A stretch of DNA of 45,616 nt from Verrucomicrobiaceae bacterium (GCA_027489965.1 JAIXZA010000046.1:1-45616), one strand, 5' to 3'. Positions 25,901 to 37,900 are shown, counted from the first letter of the stretch. Program-made: numbers and translations. The notes: generated by a model from the sequence alone, not told the origin.

Positions 25901-28900
25901 TGTCGCTGTCTTTGGCGTCGCTCCCCACTTGGTCCTTAATGGTGGGTAAGCAGCCATCGACGAGCGTGGTGGGGAACTCGACGATGTAGGAGCCGGGCTT
26001 CAAGTTGGTGAACTCGTAGAAGCCCACGCCATCGGTGACAGTCGTGCCGATGACTGTGCCAACGCCATCTAGAAGATTAACCGTTATGCCTTTGATGCCG
26101 GGTTCACCTACATCCTGCACGCCGTCTTTATCGAGGTCCTTCCAGACGTAGTCACCGAGTGAAGCCGATGGATCGTAGTAACCTGCATCAATGGTGCTGT
26201 TTGTTTCGCCACCGAGCAGAGTGACTTCGGCGGTGATGCCTGTGGAGCCGCTTGGATTGCTGTCGATGTTTGCGCTGCCTTGATTTTGGGCGGTGAGCAC
26301 ACAGTCAGGAGCGACGACGAGCGGGAACTTCACTTTGTAAGTGCCAGCTTGCAGATTGCTGAACCAGTAGCGGCCTGTGGCATCCGTGATGGTGGTGCCG
26401 ATCTCGATGCCTGCTGAGTTGAGCAGGATGACTTCGATATTGGCGATGCCAGGTTCACCAGCTTGCTGGGTGCCATCTAGGTTGCGGTCTTTCCAAACGT
26501 AGTCTCCAAGAGCGGCGAGGTTTGAAACATAGCCTGCATCCCAAGTCGGATCATTTTCACCTGCGATGAGAGTGGTCGGAACGGTCTTACCACTGGTAGC
26601 GTTGGCGTCGCTATCTGTGAGATCGCTGCCGTTGTCCGCTGTCGTTAGCAAGCAGATGCCGTTGACGTTGGTGGGGAACTGCACGCTGTAGGTGCCGGGC
26701 CTGAGATCTTGGAAATAGTAGTAACCTGTGGAGTCGGTGACTTGAAGGCCGACGACAGTGCCGATGCTATTCAAGAGCTGAACATTGACGCCGCTGATGC
26801 CGGGCTCGCCTGAATCCTGTTGGCCATCACGATCCAGGTCCTTCCAGACGTAGTCTCCGAGAGAGGCCTTATTGATGATGTAACCTGCATCCACGTTGGT
26901 GATGCGGTCCCCCGCATTGACGATGATTGGGATCGTCCTGCCTGTGGTTTGGCTGGCATCGTTGTCCTTAGCATCATCGGTGCCCTGATCCACGGGGGTC
27001 AAAACACAGCCGTCAGCCAAGACTGTAACAAAGCCGACGGTGTAGGTGCCGGGTGCGAGATCGGTGAAGTTGTAGTAACCGACGGCGTCGGTCGTTTTGG
27101 TGCCGACGGCAACATTGGCGCTGTTATACAAAGTGACGGTTACACCCGCGATACCTGGCTCACCTGGATCCTGTTTGCCATCGTAGTTGAGATCTTTCCA
27201 GACGTAATCGCCCAGTTCAGCCTTTGGATTGTAGTAACCAGCATCAATGGTGGGATTGTTTTCACCTGCGGCGAGTGTCACGACTGCGGTGATGCCTGTC
27301 GATGCGCTGGCGTCGCTATCGGCTGCATTATTGGTTCCTTGATCCTGCGGCGAGAGCAGGCAGTCAGCGACACGGCGAGGGAAGACGACTCTGTATGATC
27401 CTGGGTTCAGCTCGCTAAAGCTGTAGTAGCCAGTGGCGTCTGTGGTGGTGGTGCCGACAGCCGAGCCGCCTGCATTCAGAAGTGCGACTGTAACATTGGC
27501 GATGCCCGGTTCACCAACATCTTGGATGCCATCACGATTGGTGTCTTTCCAGACGAAGTCACCGAGGGAGGCCTTGGTGGTGATGTATCCAGCATCCCAA
27601 GTGAGATCATTTTCTCCTGCAACGAGTGTTGTCTTAACCGTGAGTCCGGTGAGCGGATCAACGTCGTTGTCCTTCGTTTCATCACCTGTATTGGCAATAG
27701 TCAGTGCGCAACCATTGCCGACTGTGAGCGGGAATTTTAGTTGGTAGTCTCCGGGTTGGAGGCTGTCGAAGAAATAGAAACCAGTGCCATCCGTGGTCGT
27801 GGTGCCGATCACCGTGCTGGTGGCATTGAGAAGTTGGACGGTGATGTTAGCGATGCCTGGCTCGCCAGAACTCTGGATGCCATTGCGATCGAGATCCTTC
27901 CAAACGAAGTCGCCGAGGGAAGCAAGGACGCTGATGTAACCTGCGTCGATGGTTGGGTTGTTTTCTCCAGCTGCGAGAGTGACCGTTTGAGTAATGCCTG
28001 TGGTGATGTTGGCGTCACTGTCGCCGATGTCATCCGTGCCGCTATTGGGCGCAGTGAGTAGGCAACCATTCACACTGGTGGGAAAGTGCACCGCATAGCT
28101 CCCGGGCTGGAGGTTTTGGAAATAGTAGTAGCCAGTGCCATCGGTCGTGGTGCTGGAAAGCAGGGCTCCTGTGCCACTGAGTAATTCGACCGTGACACCT
28201 GCGATGCCGGGCTCGGCACCATCCTGCACACCGTTACGGTTCACGTCTTTCCAGACGTAGTTACCAAGGCTGGCTTTCGTGCTGATGTAGCCTGCATCGA
28301 AGTCTGGGTAATATTGCCCAGCGATAAGCGTGACCGTGGTGGTCTTACCTGTCGTCTTGTTTGGATCGCTGTCCTTGGTGTCGTCGCCACCGAGATCAGG
28401 ATTGGTAACGGTGCAACCATCTGAGAGAGTGGTGGGGAAACTGACACTGTAAGTCCCAGGAATGAGATCTTCGAAAAGATAATAGCCGTCACCCGTCGTC
28501 ACTGTAGTGCCGATAGCTATGCCTGCGCTATTGAGGAGCGTGACCGTGATGCTGGCGATGCCGGGTTCAGCGGCATCTTGTTTGCCATCGCGATTGAGAT
28601 CTTTCCAAACATAGTTCCCGAGTGAGGCTCGGCTACTGATGTAACCGAAGTCGATGCTAGGATCGTTTTGGCCTGCAACGAGAACGATGGGGCCGGATTT
28701 GCCCGTGGTCGGATCACCATCGCTATCCTTGGTGTCGTCGGTGCCTTTATCTTTGTCACCGAGTAGGCAGAACGCCACGGGTGAGACCGGCACGCCGACA
28801 CTGTAGGTGCCAGGATTGAGATCCCAGAAGGAATAATAACCGATGGCATTCGTGATCGTTGTGCCGATAGCGGTGCCTGCGCTGTTGTAGAGAGTGACGG

Positions 28901-31900
28901 TGACATTTTCCAGCCCAGGCTCACCCGCGTTTTGAATGCCATCGCGATTCAGGTCTTTCCAGACGAAGTCACCGAGAGAGGCCTTTGGCGAGATAAAGCC
29001 AGCGTCGAGTGTGGTGTTGTTATCACCAGGAGCTAACACGACTGGTGTGGTCTTGCCAGTGATCGGATCAATGTCGCTATCTGTGGTGTCATCGCCCACG
29101 TCTTTGGTGGTGGGGATACAAAGGACTGCGCTAGGTGCTGGCAGTGTGGTGGGGAAACCGACGCTGTAAGTGCCGGGGACGAGATTGGTGAAAGCATAGA
29201 AGCCTGTGGCGCTTGTGGTCGTGATGCCGACCGCGACGTTGCTGCTATCATAGAGAGTGACGGTGACATTCTCGATGCCTGGTTCGCCGACTTCCTGCAC
29301 GCCATTGCGATTGAGATCCTTCCAGACAAAGTTGCCAAGGGAAGCCTTGCATGGTGCGATGTTGATCGTGAGGTTCAGTACGCCAGGGCAGAGATTAGCA
29401 TCCACCGCTGTGATGGTGACAGGGCCGCCAGTGGTGGCAGTTGTGGTGCCGCTAAGCAGACCGCTGGTGCTGAGCGTGAGACCAGCTGGCAGTGTGCCAG
29501 AGGTTAGACTCCAAGTGTAGGGAGCCTGTCCACCGCTGACGCTGAGTTGCCTCGAGATCGGTGTGCTGCAATCAATCGTCGTCGTGATGTCTTGAGGCGG
29601 GAAGATCGGGCAAGCACTGATGGCTAATGTCGTGGTGCCGGTGCAGTTTGTGCCAGCACTGGCGAAGGTGGCGGTGATCGTCGCTGTGCCTGTGGCTGTT
29701 GGAGTGCCCGTGATGGCTCCTGTGGTTGAATTGATCATCAAGCCCGCTGGCAAGCTTGTAGCGCTCCAAGTGTATGCAGCTCCCGCTCCTGCACCGATGG
29801 CTGTTGGTGTTTGATTGTACGCTGATCCGACCTGCCCAGCAGGTAGTGCGGACGGAGTCACGGTAATGATCGGACAATTGAAGGTATTGATGACTAGTGT
29901 CGTCGTGCCCTTGCAACCATTGGCATCCGTGGCCGTGACCGTTGCATTTCCAGTGGCGGTGGGTGAGCCTGTGATGGCTCCAGTGGATGAATTGATGCTC
30001 AAACCAGCTGGTAAGCCAGTGGCTGTCCAAGTGTAAGGAGACGCACCGCCGGATGCGACTGGCGTTTGGCTGTAGCCAGCACCTACGCTGCCGGATGGAA
30101 GGGGCGTCGGCGTCACGGTTATGGTGGGGCAACCTGGTGTACTGCACGGTGGCACTGCGGTGGTGTTCTTCGTGAATGTGCAGGCTGTGTCGGCACTAAA
30201 GGTAGCCATGAGAGCATTGGCCGTGTTGTTGGCCTTGAGTTTGACTCCAGTGAAGGTGTAGCTGGTCGTGCTGCCGAGACTGCCGACGGCCACGGTTGTG
30301 ACAGTGTTGGCTGAGTGCAATGCCGCTCCACTGAGGACGAGGTTGCCCGTTGCTGGTGCGTTGGCGAAGCTTACAGTGACATTGCTGGTGAAGTAGTCGT
30401 CCGTGGTCACGGCGGGGGTGCCGTTGTCATTGCAGGTGTCTGTGCCGCCGGTCATGATGATGTCGGTGATGGCGCAAACGACTAGTGGTGGAGAGACGAT
30501 TTCGATGTCACCAATACCGTTAGCCTTGCCGCTGGTAAACGCTGTTTGGCTGGGATCGAAGTAGAGAGCGTAGTCCCTCACTTGGGCACCATTATTAGTG
30601 GAGAAGATGGACCAGCCGCCGGAGTCAAAGTCCATGGGGTCCATGATAGAAGTTATCACCGCTTGGGAGTTGCGGATCATGGCCAAGCCTCCGAACGAGG
30701 TCTCGGAGTGACCGCCCCATCCGCCATCATAGAAGGCTTCCCAATAGAATTCCCCTCCGCCCGGACCTTGCGGCGCGCTGGGGCCGCCAGCTAGGTGTTG
30801 CGTCGTGCCCGTTCCCGAACTCGTGAATGGGCCAGCGACCCCGGCAGATTCCAGCCGCAGGACTCCGTTGTCATTCCAAGTGCGCAGCAGGTCTCCTCCG
30901 CTCATCCCAGTGACTCCGCCCGGATTTGAGCCGTCGGGAGCGTCATTCCGTTGGCCGACTTGGTGGCCCGCGCGGTCCATCACCGCGATATGCAAGGCCC
31001 CCGAGGTGTCCATTACTAGGTCCGAAATCATCGGCTGCGGGTGGATGGCCAGACCGCTATGATCCCGCCATTCCGCATAGACATCCTGCCAGCAATTCCA
31101 GCCAGGAGGAATTCCCGTCCAACTCGCCACACTGCCCTGGGTGTAATCCAGTGGAAACTCGATCACAGGGGAGCCTGCCCACGTCCCCGTGGCCAGATCC
31201 AATTGATAGACGGCAGCCTCCATCGTGGCTAGATTTTGAGAGCCAAGGGCAACCGGGTTTTCCGCCGTGTAAACCGCGCCGGCGTAGAGCTTGCCGGCCG
31301 CTATTTCCAAGCCCCAAGGCCGCATGGTAGTCCCCGCCGCGCCTGTGTTAGACGGGATGTCGTAGCTGGCCACTAGGCTAGCGTCCGAGATGCGGATTTT
31401 ATGAATCTTCTTCAAGTGGAGATTGACCACGAAGAGATTCTGGTGGGATTCGTCCATGTCCAGATCGCCCAGACCAATCTTACCAACATAGGGAAAAGCA
31501 CCCGCATCCAGGCTGTTCACTGTCTTGTCTAGCGGCAGATTGCGCGCCGCATTGCTGGCCGGTGCATTTGCCAGGTTCATACCTGCAACCTGAGTCTGGC
31601 CGACATCAATGCCGAGGTCGGCCACGAGATCCACGAACTTGCTCGTAATCATTGGAGTGGTTGTGCTGTTGCCCGTGTTAAGGTCGCTCACATAGATCGC
31701 TCCGATGCCGTGAGGTCCGAAAGCAACGTGCCGCTTTAGCAGGGCTGCGGAGTATATCTTTCCTGTCGGCAAGTCGGCTGCAATTCCCCAGGTTGCACCC
31801 ACTTGATCCGCGTTTGCAAACCGATGAAGCGGAGTGCCAGAACCATCATGCGCCTTTCCCGATGCGGTGTAAGGTGAGACGACAATGACATGCTCACTCG

Positions 31901-32117
31901 CCACATTGTTGCCTGCCGCAAGCGGATCGCCAGTGACATAACATGGCGCTACAAGCATGGGGTCCGCATCCGAGGTGTTATTCTGAGGCAGAACAATCGT
32001 CGGACTTTGCGCTTGAGCAAGAGTGCCCAACAGACTGAGCGAGATCACGAAAAGCCTCGTCAACCGAGCTGAAGTAGTCGGCCAAAATTTATTCAGTGGA
32101 TTGAGTATGTTTTTCAT
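16947..32117 (-). CDS. Giant secreted SdrD_B/DUF11 repeat protein (5056 aa)
   Basis: One intact frame of 15.2 kb. Order: signal peptide (1 to about 36, ending LLGTLAQAQ); a propeller-like N-terminal domain shared with the two upstream paralogues (about 40-540; [26 protein letters not shown]); a Cys-containing module (about 545-660); He_PIG-type Ig repeats ([17 protein letters not shown], about 665-920); 18 SdrD_B repeats (22917-29348); 7 DUF11 repeats (19563-22916); 3 further SdrD_B repeats (18375-19562); a [13 protein letters not shown] linker; and a final domain of about 300 aa resembling the paralogous C-terminal family of Verrucomicrobium (TIGR02597-like, from memory). SdrD_B units carry DxNxDG loops that bind calcium in known homologues. 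There is no LPxTG or PEP-CTERM signal, so how it is anchored is unclear. Likely a very long rod-like surface adhesin or envelope scaffold; it is the last of three tandem paralogues. Confidence 0.92.
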   Translation of the reverse strand: MKNILNPLNKFWPTTSARLTRLFVISLSLLGTLAQAQSPTIVLPQNNTSDADPMLVAPCYVTGDPLAAGNNVASEHVIVVSPYTASGKAHDGSGTPLHRFANADQVGATWGIAADLPTGKIYSAALLKRHVAFGPHGIGAIYVSDLNTGNSTTTPMITSKFVDLVADLGIDVGQTQVAGMNLANAPASNAARNLPLDKTVNSLDAGAFPYVGKIGLGDLDMDESHQNLFVVNLHLKKIHKIRISDASLVASYDIPSNTGAAGTTMRPWGLEIAAGKLYAGAVYTAENPVALGSQNLATMEAAVYQLDLATGTWAGSPVIEFPLDYTQGSVASWTGIPPGWNCWQDVYAEWRDHSGLAIHPQPMISDLVMDTSGALHIAVMDRAGHQVGQRNDAPDGSNPGGVTGMSGGDLLRTWNDNGVLRLESAGVAGPFTSSGTGTTQHLAGGPSAPQGPGGGEFYWEAFYDGGWGGHSETSFGGLAMIRNSQAVITSIMDPMDFDSGGWSIFSTNNGAQVRDYALYFDPSQTAFTSGKANGIGDIEIVSPPLVVCAITDIIMTGGTDTCNDNGTPAVTTDDYFTSNVTVSFANAPATGNLVLSGAALHSANTVTTVAVGSLGSTTSYTFTGVKLKANNTANALMATFSADTACTFTKNTTAVPPCSTPGCPTITVTPTPLPSGSVGAGYSQTPVASGGASPYTWTATGLPAGLSINSSTGAITGSPTATGNATVTATDANGCKGTTTLVINTFNCPIITVTPSALPAGQVGSAYNQTPTAIGAGAGAAYTWSATSLPAGLMINSTTGAITGTPTATGTATITATFASAGTNCTGTTTLAISACPIFPPQDITTTIDCSTPISRQLSVSGGQAPYTWSLTSGTLPAGLTLSTSGLLSGTTTATTGGPVTITAVDANLCPGVLNLTINIAPCKASLGNFVWKDLNRNGVQEVGEPGIENVTVTLYDSSNVAVGITTTSATGFYAFTNLVPGTYSVGFPTTLPAPSAVLCIPTTKDVGDDTTDSDIDPITGKTTPVVLAPGDNNTTLDAGFISPKASLGDFVWKDLNRDGIQNAGEPGLENVTVTLYNSAGTAIGTTITNAIGYYSFWDLNPGTYSVGVPVSPVAFCLLGDKDKGTDDTKDSDGDPTTGKSGPIVLVAGQNDPSIDFGYISSRASLGNYVWKDLNRDGKQDAAEPGIASITVTLLNSAGIAIGTTVTTGDGYYLFEDLIPGTYSVSFPTTLSDGCTVTNPDLGGDDTKDSDPNKTTGKTTTVTLIAGQYYPDFDAGYISTKASLGNYVWKDVNRNGVQDGAEPGIAGVTVELLSGTGALLSSTTTDGTGYYYFQNLQPGSYAVHFPTSVNGCLLTAPNSGTDDIGDSDANITTGITQTVTLAAGENNPTIDAGYISVLASLGDFVWKDLDRNGIQSSGEPGIANITVQLLNATSTVIGTTTTDGTGFYFFDSLQPGDYQLKFPLTVGNGCALTIANTGDETKDNDVDPLTGLTVKTTLVAGENDLTWDAGYITTKASLGDFVWKDTNRDGIQDVGEPGIANVTVALLNAGGSAVGTTTTDATGYYSFSELNPGSYRVVFPRRVADCLLSPQDQGTNNAADSDASASTGITAVVTLAAGENNPTIDAGYYNPKAELGDYVWKDLNYDGKQDPGEPGIAGVTVTLYNSANVAVGTKTTDAVGYYNFTDLAPGTYTVGFVTVLADGCVLTPVDQGTDDAKDNDASQTTGRTIPIIVNAGDRITNVDAGYIINKASLGDYVWKDLDRDGQQDSGEPGISGVNVQLLNSIGTVVGLQVTDSTGYYYFQDLRPGTYSVQFPTNVNGICLLTTADNGSDLTDSDANATSGKTVPTTLIAGENDPTWDAGYVSNLAALGDYVWKDRNLDGTQQAGEPGIANIEVILLNSAGIEIGTTITDATGRYWFSNLQAGTYKVKFPLVVAPDCVLTAQNQGSANIDSNPSGSTGITAEVTLLGGETNSTIDAGYYDPSASLGDYVWKDLDKDGVQDVGEPGIKGITVNLLDGVGTVIGTTVTDGVGFYEFTNLKPGSYIVEFPTTLVDGCLPTIKDQVGSDAKDSDMNPSTGKTAVIVLGPTERNATIDAGYYSPKASLGDYVWKDLNRNGVQEPAEPGIESVTVTLYNALGTAIGTTTTNATGWYHFTDLNPGTYSVGFPINLGPTCILTIADQGSETNDSDANATSGKTASVTLIAGQNDPTWDAGYYSPLASIGDYVWKDLNRDGIQQTGEPGIENVMVTLIGSTGVDIGTTTTNATGWYHFSDLQPGTYKVKFPVSLNNGGCLLTTADTGADATDSDASVTTGITADIILLAGQHIPTIDAGYYNPKASLGNFVWKDLDRDGTQDAGEPGIAGVTVKLLNGTTNVEIGTTTTDGTGFYLFADLNPGDYKVKFLTTLVDGCILSPLDAGGNDTTDTDASPTSGITIVTTLTAGENDLTWDTGYYSPKAALGNRVWKDLNRNGIQDAGEPGIVGIPVTLYNSANVAIGTDVTDGEGYYWFSELLPGTYSVGFPTLIGTGCVLSPADAATEATDSDASITTGKTAPVTLVAGQINPDIDAGYYSPFASLGDRIFKDLDRDGIQDASEPGIANITVTLFNAANVAIGTDVTDGEGYYYFTDLQPGDYSVGFPLEIVPGCLLTSTNQGTDDTKDSDPSTTTGRTNVTTLVAGENDPTWDAGYSSPFASLGDFVWKDLNRDGIQQSGEPGIANITVTLFNAANVAVGTDMTDGEGYYFFGDLLPGNYYVQVATSTLEGCWIAKLDQGANDAKDNDADPVTGKTAVTTLVAGENDPTWDIGYYSPKASIGDLVWKDKNRNGIQDAGEPGIANIRVELLNANGVSIGTDLTDGLGYFIFADLDPGDYSLKFPITLMDGCEITKIDQGTDDAKDSDANKISGLTIKTTLVAGENDMTWDAGYIYQPMCLGDFVWLDEDHDGLQDGGEPGIQGAKVELLNSTGVPAKDIDGVLVAAQTTGFNGAYKFPNLHPGDYIVRVTPPAGLKPTIGGADPDNDNNKDSNGVELLGYAYVQSLPVTLLNSSEPANDTDLDTNTNLTVDFGFYYPKYDLALRKLLAPGQRNPVKPGDKVTFTLEVFNQGDITVHNTKLVDYVPAGLVLDTAASPNWAMVGSNAEGLLYNEINPGDSSMTTITFTVISTQVAGDIQNWAEIFESLDPEDHIIADVDSTPDKIANNDGLPFDNEINNENSDQDDHDGAIITVIPPGTWDLALRKTLAPGQNASVNPGDDVTFMLEVFNQGADAAKSIRLIDYIPAGMTLADGQWAASGTDKATITLTNPLAAGASAQIPITLRVAATQVGPKTLTNYAEINDFKDINGVTRTDIDSTPDADNSNDGPLVDNALNNEQSDQDDHDLASVSINAPKAFDLALRKQLGQGQTATAARESLVTFSFEVFNQGAVPARNIVITDYLPGFLTLEDPNWVTTLPGQIGTTIPQIVAPGESVTLQLTARLTSTAPLNTAILNRAEISAATDDKGLSVTDRDSTMDNNPSNDGPATDDMINGENADQDDADFASISVAPPGTFDLALRKSLALGQSANVNLGDNVNFVIEVFNQGTVTAKFIQVTDYIPAGLTLADTNWVNNNNGTATGGLGASFSLAPGASVQLPISFKVASTATVVDLINVAEISSAKDINGLTLTDIDSVPDAVRNNDGFMKDDELNNGNFDEDDSDLAKVTVNAAGRADLALRKSLKPGQPASVRAGDKVTYRMEVFNQGVLSASDIKISDYIPAGMTFVQADNVFWAAESASIVSCIISGPLAPGSSSTIDVTLTVSANATPDSVINNYAEISAFKAAGPNGTVITTDADSTPDAIFGNDGQVTNDAINNEGFDQDDMDCEPITVLEPEQIDLALRKTLKSGQNIMPAPGQKVCYTIEVFNQCGQPIKDIIICDYVPAGLVLDPSSATEWTSAGGSTVLCVIPGPLAPGASQAISICFKVADTAIPGSTINNCAEICSAKDLKGNAALDSDSTFDNIPNNDGRTTNDAINNENFDQDDHDCESITVGQGDRFDLALQKRLAPSQATSIRPGDLVTFSIEVFNQGTIPAGQVGIVDVLPTGFSLADSSWVTMPGSLALRSIPGPIAPGSSVIVNISLRAGSTVGDLRNFAEIFSARNAATNVAVNALTGDADSPYDTNPANEGTLVDDELNNALGDHDSGDIQIITVLAGSSIGDRVWDDRNSNGIQDTNEQGIGGITVHLINGSGTPTGRTATTNSVGFYTFTGITPGDYCVEFSLPDGYIFTKSDQGSNDNIDSDADLKTGRTQKTTIDATETDGSWDAGLFRPSSLGGTVWNDSNDNGLQESSETGIEDIKVELYLLNGTLVASTQTLEDGSYEFTNLASALYRVRINTPPTTAPVSSSNTDLADNNQAGDDNGSQNGAGNPVRSPLITLNYGEVDKTIGFGFVPTVGVGNLVFIDLNGNNLPDNGEGKDGVILHLYRQGDSIGQTAPVAITTTSGGGCYEFLKLKPGAYFIHIPATQFASGAALVGLSSLPGAGTDNGVDDLIDENGIDSANPATSGIRSVVFTLTPGTEPIDTGSETGKKADYDNEADANTDLTIDFGFLGSKPNNYAFWQAVNTLNGQNQPGQNPDTDTYNNVLEYALCLKPNSGVQEKVALCTRLNTGAKAEEGRVEVFYNRRSGGGQQDVTYTLEVLRELSQSPQGWTTSTLTPTITDNGDGTEKVYYSRLEDEALFAGADHGFVRLKVTLNGGITGSAVTEVFGWTRRAFPVQCETFAMPYLQKEVFSGVIDSVSGNMINVTTAAGTVSLNTVIDTNLPSFIEITSGDNEGHRFEVHEATTTASMIAIDAGHARNTLTSLPGSLVGDRLVIRNHWTLNSLFPKTYFVSGADSHSGDRLMFFNPTRNDYDVVFLSTVSGQLRWVLEGDATLADAGTRVLGPAEAGAFFVHPRNNPVEMIFTGIVRANDFALPLKVGSNYIGGGWPIEQSPNERLMTAANGFTGARSASAADRFQFWKGDTVPHAEGYDTNFLYNFGGISQWLSNGSTNFTNQGNNKLFRILRGTVFMSVRGKPDYIIPQPWNP
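18375..19562 (-). repeat. Second SdrD_B array (3 divergent repeats)
   Basis: Three repeats of about 120-150 aa begin [36 protein letters not shown] and [18 protein letters not shown]. They are more divergent from one another than the first array, keep the Ca-binding-type loops, and end in DFGFLG. They separate the DUF11 array from the C-terminal domain. Confidence 0.85.
19563..22916 (-). repeat. DUF11 repeat array (7 repeats of about 160 aa)
   Basis: Seven repeats each open with a DLALRK-L-x-x-GQ type motif, continue with VTF-x-x-EVFNQG and a DY(I/V/L)PAG motif, and mostly end with acidic NDG...NNE-N-DQDD segments. These are immunoglobulin-like DUF11 domains found in bacterial surface proteins. 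Repeat 6 (about 20050-20540) carries 8 cysteines, while the others carry none or very few. Confidence 0.9.
22917..29348 (-). repeat. First SdrD_B array (18 tandem repeats, about 119 aa each)
   Basis: Counted by the recurring start ASLGD(F/Y)[11 protein letters not shown], the middle GEPGI, and the end LDAGY/WDAGY. Repeats 1-17 are 115-120 aa and each contains exactly one Cys at the same place (G-C-x-L-T before a [15 protein letters not shown] acidic loop). Repeat 18 is longer, about 140 aa, lacks that Cys and leads into DUF11. No two repeats look identical, so the array is old rather than freshly amplified. Confidence 0.9.
30130..30476 (-). repeat. Shared Cys-containing module, copy 3 (in the 5056-aa protein)
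   Basis: About 115 residues from [19 protein letters not shown] to [11 protein letters not shown] are nearly the same in all three tandem paralogues (other copies near 32980-33329 and 35769-36120), well above the similarity of the flanking domains. Boundaries are approximate. Confidence 0.75.
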
Positions 32118-32165
32118 AATGTAATGAGACGTGTTTCTGTGATGAAATGCGGCGCTAATGGAGGA

Positions 32166-34892
32166 CTACGGAGCTGAAAAAATGAACTGCGGGCAGCAGT
32201 TGTTGACGACGGGAAGCGTCGCGGTGCCGGTGCAAACGAGGCCGCCAGGTCCGGCGTAGGTGGCTGTGATCGCGGCGGTGCCAATGGCTGTAGGCGTGCC
32301 GGTGACGGCTCCAGTGGCTGTGTTGATGGTTAGGCCTGCGGGCAGGCCGGTGGCGCTCCAAGTGTAGGTGCTGCCGCTCGGCGCTCCGCTGACTGTCGGC
32401 GTTTGATTGTAGGCGGTGCCGACACTGCCTTGCGGAAGTTGGGCAGGTGTGACCGTTATCACCGGACAGGCGCAGGGGGTGATGTTGATGGTGAGGTTCA
32501 CCACCCCAGGACATGAGGCAGAGTCACGCGTGGTGATGGTGACGACGACAGGTCCAGTGGCGGTGGTCGTGCCACTGAGAAGACCGGCGCTGCTAAGGGT
32601 GAGGCCTGCGGGCAAGTTGCCGGTGGTGACATTCCAGGTGTAGGGGTCGACGCCACCAGTAGCGTTCAGCTGCTTGGAAACTGGCAAACCACAGTCGACG
32701 GTGGTAGATGCCGTTTGAGCTTGGTAGACTGGGCAGCCACTGACTGTGAGTGTCGTCGTGCTGGTGCATAGATTGGCATCCGTCGCCGTGATGGTGGCAT
32801 TTCCGATAGCCGTTGGCGTGCCTGTGATAGCACCAGTGGAGGTATTGATGCTAAGACCTGCTGGCAGCGAAGTGGCTGTCCAAGTGTAAGGTGCTGTTCC
32901 GCCAGATGCGGTTGGGCTTGCCGTGTAGGCCATCCCAACGGTGCCACTGGATAGCGGACTGGGAGTCACGGTGATGGTGGGGCAGGTGGGATTGCTGCAA
33001 GGTGGCACAGCGGTAGTATTCTTCGTGAATGTGCAGGCCGTGTCGGCACTGAAGGTAGCCACCAGAGCATTGGCCGTGTTGTTGGCCTTGAGTTTGACTC
33101 CAATGAAGGTGTGGCTGGTCGTGCTGCCAAGACTGCCGACGGCTACGGTTGTGACGGTATTGGTTGAGTGCAGTGCTGTACCACTGAGCACGAGATTGCC
33201 TGTTGATGGAGCATTAGCGAAGGTGACGGTGACATTGCTGATGAAGTAGTCGTCATTCGTGACTGTGGGAGTGCCGTTGTCGTTACACGTCGATGTGCCG
33301 CCGGTCATGGCTAGGTCGGTGATGGCGCATGGGATAGCCGCAGCGTAAGTAATTGCCATATCCCCAAGTCCATTGGCTTTACCGAATGCACCGGGTCCTC
33401 CGAAATACATGAGCAATCGAGATGTCATTGCAGCAGTGGGGGATTGGCCTCCAGGGTTGGTGTCCATCAGGCCATTACTCGTATTCATCCAAATCACTCC
33501 GCCTTGATTGGTGTTGAATGGATCTTGCATGTTTGCACTGACTAGCCCTTTGCCGCTACAGTCAGAAACAATGAGTCCACCCATAAAGGTGTCTTTGGGG
33601 AAGTTGGGATCAAGGTTGATAAGTGCCTGCATATCGTTGAAAAACTCACCAACAGGGCTTTCAACTGTCCATGTGGAACCACTCGAAGTAGCTCTTATCA
33701 AATCACCATGGGCCTGGAAAGAATACAGATCGGTGCTGGATGTATCTGGACGGTAGTTGAAGTCTCCATAGCGATGACAACTCCAATCCATGACGCCGAT
33801 GATCATGTTATTGTTCGCATCGAACTCGATGTCCGAGATCAGTGGAACAGGATACTGATTGTAAGCGTAACCTGTGGTGAAGCTGTTCTTGTGGGCTGTG
33901 AAATAGGGATACCAGCCTACTATCGTTCCATTTGGCCAATCCCGGTAAGTCCAGTTGGGGAGATCAACTAGCGGGGTGAAAACCCCAGCGGTGAGTTTCA
34001 TCACAGTTCCGCGCAAATTGTTCTTCATCTCGCCGGTTTCTCCTGAGCTTACGACACCGAGGTAAAGTTCACCATTGTGGTGCTTCACACCGAATGGTCT
34101 GCGGTCATCTGCGTTGGCATAGTTGGCTGGGGCAGGCACGGGATGACGGGTAGTGACCGTTTTCGTGGTCATGTCGATGACAAGAACCTGACGGTTCGTG
34201 AGGTCCACCACATACATTGTTGAACCGTCGGCAGAGATGTCGATATCACCTATGCCTTGGCGTCCCACGAGATTGAAGGCCCATGCATCGCGGTTTGGGC
34301 TTGTCGGAGCCCCTAGCTCGCGATTAGCAGCTGTTTCGTTGGGGAAAAGTGTGGAGCCCGCACCGAGGTGGGTAACTGAGTTTATATCTAGCCAAAGTGT
34401 TGGCGTGCCAGCTCCTGCTGAAGTGGGCGTTGTGAGATCAATCTCATAGATAGCTCCAGTGCCGTGAGGAGAGAGGTCACAGTGACGCTTGATGAAGGCA
34501 GAAGCGTAAAGTTTGTGAGTTTGGGCACGCCAAGCCACCCCCCAGACCGCACCTACTTCGCCGATAGTCGCGACTACCTCTTTGCTTCCAGAATTGCCCC
34601 GGGCCGTCGTGTGATTAAACAAGACAACGGCGGCTTCGGATGCACTCTGAGTTCTGTCTCCGTTGATGTAACAGGCTGTTACTTGATTGAGTTCTGCTGG
34701 TAGAGGGCAGACCAACTGGGCGTGTGATGTAATGCCAAGGTCAATGAACAGAGCGCTGACTAAGGAGAATGTATAGCGACATGTGTGGGTCTTTAGCAAC
34801 GATGTCTGCGCAAGTTCTCGAATCGAGTCTAGCCGACTGTAAAAATGAATGTAACTTTCAGTGCAATCCATGAAATCGAGTGTATTTTTCAT
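32166..34892 (-). CDS. Secreted paralogue of the giant protein, lacking SdrD_B/DUF11 arrays (908 aa)
   Basis: The N-terminus is long and unusual: a 40-residue polar stretch precedes a hydrophobic signal-like segment (YTFSLVSALFIDLGITSHAQ), so the true start may be a later codon. The propeller-like domain (about 60-530) shares landmarks with its neighbours: FIKRHCDLSPHGTGAIYEID, GQRNDA-like loops replaced by MDWSCHRYGDFN, and GDIDISADGSTMYVVD. Then come the shared Cys module (CAITDLAMTGGTSTCNDNG) and three He_PIG-type repeats; it ends abruptly in NNCCPQFIFSAP. It stops exactly where the 5056-aa protein continues into its repeat arrays. It lies 48 bp upstream of the giant gene and 40 bp downstream of the 1195-aa gene, same strand, almost certainly one operon. 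No anchor signal is seen. Function unknown, probably a surface or matrix protein. Confidence 0.85.
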   Translation of the reverse strand: MKNTLDFMDCTESYIHFYSRLDSIRELAQTSLLKTHTCRYTFSLVSALFIDLGITSHAQLVCPLPAELNQVTACYINGDRTQSASEAAVVLFNHTTARGNSGSKEVVATIGEVGAVWGVAWRAQTHKLYASAFIKRHCDLSPHGTGAIYEIDLTTPTSAGAGTPTLWLDINSVTHLGAGSTLFPNETAANRELGAPTSPNRDAWAFNLVGRQGIGDIDISADGSTMYVVDLTNRQVLVIDMTTKTVTTRHPVPAPANYANADDRRPFGVKHHNGELYLGVVSSGETGEMKNNLRGTVMKLTAGVFTPLVDLPNWTYRDWPNGTIVGWYPYFTAHKNSFTTGYAYNQYPVPLISDIEFDANNNMIIGVMDWSCHRYGDFNYRPDTSSTDLYSFQAHGDLIRATSSGSTWTVESPVGEFFNDMQALINLDPNFPKDTFMGGLIVSDCSGKGLVSANMQDPFNTNQGGVIWMNTSNGLMDTNPGGQSPTAAMTSRLLMYFGGPGAFGKANGLGDMAITYAAAIPCAITDLAMTGGTSTCNDNGTPTVTNDDYFISNVTVTFANAPSTGNLVLSGTALHSTNTVTTVAVGSLGSTTSHTFIGVKLKANNTANALVATFSADTACTFTKNTTAVPPCSNPTCPTITVTPSPLSSGTVGMAYTASPTASGGTAPYTWTATSLPAGLSINTSTGAITGTPTAIGNATITATDANLCTSTTTLTVSGCPVYQAQTASTTVDCGLPVSKQLNATGGVDPYTWNVTTGNLPAGLTLSSAGLLSGTTTATGPVVVTITTRDSASCPGVVNLTINITPCACPVITVTPAQLPQGSVGTAYNQTPTVSGAPSGSTYTWSATGLPAGLTINTATGAVTGTPTAIGTAAITATYAGPGGLVCTGTATLPVVNNCCPQFIFSAP
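32980..33329 (-). repeat. Shared Cys-containing module, copy 2 (in the 908-aa protein)
   Basis: Runs from CAITDLAMTGGTSTCNDNG to CSNPTCPTITV, closely matching copies 1 and 3 at protein and DNA level. Boundaries are approximate. Confidence 0.75.
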
Positions 34893-34932
34893 AATGGAAG
34901 GGGTGGGGGATTCGAGGGAATGAGTAGCTAGA

Positions 34933-37900
34933 TCAGGGAACGGAGATGGTGATCTGCGGGCAGCAGGCAGTGCCCGTGACAGTGAGCGTGGCGGTGCCGG
35001 TGCAGTTGGTGCCAGCGCTGGTATAGGTGGCGGTGATCGTGGCCGTGCCTGTTGCGGTGGGTGTGCCGGTAATGGCTCCGGTGGGGGCGTTAATGCTCAG
35101 ACCAGCAGGTAAGCTAGAGGCTGACCAGGTGTAGGTGCTGCCAGATGGAGCACCACTGGCCGTCGGCGTCTGATTATAAACTGTGCCCGTTTGCCCTGCT
35201 GGCAGAACTGATGGCGTTACCGTGATGATTGGGCAGGCGAAGGCATTGATCACGAGCGTTGTCGCACCCGTGCAGCCGTTGGCGTCAGTCGCGGTGATGG
35301 TCGCATTGCCTGCGGCAGTTGGAGTGCCGGTGACTGCTCCAGTGCTAGCGTTGATGGTTAGGCCTGCGGGCAAGCTGGTGGCCATCCAGGTGTAAGGAGC
35401 CGCTCCGCCGCTGGAGCTGGGGCTTGCCGAGTAGGCTGTGCCGACCGTGCCGCTGCTCAACGGCGCAGGGGTCACATTGATGCTGGGGCATGCAGCGAAG
35501 TTAACCGTCAAGCTCAACGATTTGGTGCCTGTGCATGTTAGTCCTCCTGTGCTATCGGTAGCGGTGAAGAGATAAGTTGTCGCAGGAGCAGCCGCAGAAG
35601 GCGTGCCGCTCAAAACCCCAGCAGAAGTGAGCGTGATCCCTGCAGGTAAGGCTGGGGCTACGACCCATGAATACGGGCTAACACCACCGCTGGCCGTGAA
35701 AGTGACTGACGTGTAGGCAAGGCCAACCGTGCCATTAGCGAGTGAGGCAGGAGCTGTGACAGTGATCGTCGGACATCCTGGAACCGAGCAGGGCGGTACT
35801 GCTGTAGTGTTCTTTGTAAAGGTGCATGCGGCATCAGCACTGAAGGTCGCCACGAGCGGGTTGGCGGTACTGTTGGCCTTGAGTTTTACTCCGGTAAAAG
35901 TATGGCTGGTGCTGCTTCCGAGACTGCCTACCGCGACGGTTGTCACCGTATTCGCTGAGTGCAGTGCAGCACCACTGAGGATCAGATTGCCTGTGGATGG
36001 CGCATTGGCGAAAGTAACGGTAACATCACTGGTGAAGTAATCGTCCGTGGTCACGGCCGGGGTGCCGTTGTCGTTGCAGGTAGCGGTGCCGCCAGTGAAT
36101 GCGAGGTCCGTGATGGAGCAAGTCACCACCGAGCTATAGCCGATGTCAAAGGTATGATTGTTGGCTCCGGCGACTGGGATTTCTGCGGCAAGAACTGGCA
36201 CATCTCCGGTGGTTGCAGCGTCTGAGTCAACGGTATCCTTGCCGCCTTGGTTGACCTGTGTCAGGCTCAGTCCACTCACCGTTGTTGGAACTCTGACGAT
36301 ATAGTTGGCATTAGGCTGAAGTGCAGTGATCCCGTAAATGAACGCTGGAGTGGAGGTTCCTGTGGCACTGGAGAAAATGTAATTACCGTTCGTGTCAGTG
36401 GTAGCAGTCGCGAGAACTGTACTGCCGCTGCGTAACTCCACGGTAACACCGCTAAGGCCAGCTTCGCCCGCATCTTGAACACCATCTCCATCGCTGTCTG
36501 CCCAGATCCGGTTTCCGATTTCGATGGGGGCTTCGTCGCCGGTAATCTCTAAATCGCCAAGACCATTTGCCTTTGCAAAGACACCATCAGCGCTGTTGCG
36601 GTTGTAGAGCTCGTAGCTGGAGCCGGCCACATAACTACCGTTTGTGGTGGAAAGCTTGATCGTTCCTGCATCCCCTGAATTTGCTGTTGAATCATAACTC
36701 GGTAAATATAGCTCACCCTGGCCCTTTAGAAGAGCTAGTGAACCTATGGCCGTCTCATCATGAAAGCCTCCGATAGGCCCGTTATCATTGAAAAATTCTT
36801 TTCCACCGGGTCCTGCATTGGTATTCGCTGAGCCTGTGAGAAGCATTCCATTGCCTGACGTCACCGTTCCATTGTTTTCTAAGGTGAATGTCCCTGACGC
36901 ACAGTTTAAGCCAGCAATTAGCACATCTCCTGAGGTGGAAACAGTGATACTAGTTGTAGTGGTTTTGAGGAACTTGCGGTTCCTCTCACCCCATTGATGC
37001 CCAGCCCTATCCATGATTCCCAATACCATGTCGCCATTGTCGGTGAACTCGATGTCTGACAGTATGGGCTGTGGGTAAGTTGTTTGTGATCCGATGCTAT
37101 TGCTGTTGTTGGTCCACGGTTTGTGGTCGCCAACTTTATCGTAGCTAAGCGGCAAAGTGAGGACTGCGCTTGGATTGAATGCGGCTGCTGCTGTTGGATT
37201 GTTCAGTTGATAAACAGCGGCGGTTAAGTTGGCCGCCGTTCCAGCGTTTTCGGCTGAACAAACGATCCCGACATACAATTTGTCTCTGAAGAACTTCAAA
37301 CCCCATGGGCGGTAATCTCCATTGGTGCAGATGATGGCGGGGAAATCATAGCTCGTCACATTGACCACTGCGGTTGGGTTGGAGGCACTGTTGAGTTCCA
37401 ACCGGAATACCTTTCGGGAGTAGAGATTCATCACGAACAAAAATTTGCCGTCATCGCTGATGTCGATGTCACCCAGACCCACTTTGCCGACCTGATCAAA
37501 AGCAGCGGGATCATGGCTGGGAGTGAGAGGGTTGGTGACTAGTCCGCGTTGTGTGTTCGTGCCGATGACACCGAGGCCCGCTGGTTTACCTGTCAGCGGG
37601 TCATTGGTTCCCAGATAGGTGATCGTCGCATTGTCAGCCGCGATTGAAAAACTTGTGCCTTCGCCGTAAGCAGGCGCAGAAGCATCGGCCCGGGTTCTGT
37701 GCCCATTGGTATCCAAATCATAGAAGGAATTGACCGTGAAGGAGGTGGTCGTTGGCGTGAGCATGTAGATCCCTCCGCTGCCCAATGACCCCAGTCCAAC
37801 GTGTCGCTTTAACATGGCGCTGGTGAATACCTTTCCAGCTTGTTTGCTGTAGGCGACACCCCAGGTGGGTCCAATGATGCCGCCTCCAATCATCTGAGGC

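Noticed and set aside
22917..29348. CRISPR or other nucleotide-level array, because of about 357-bp periodicity
   Set aside because: The period matches protein repeats in an intact reading frame, repeats are not identical, and there are no short direct repeats with unique spacers.
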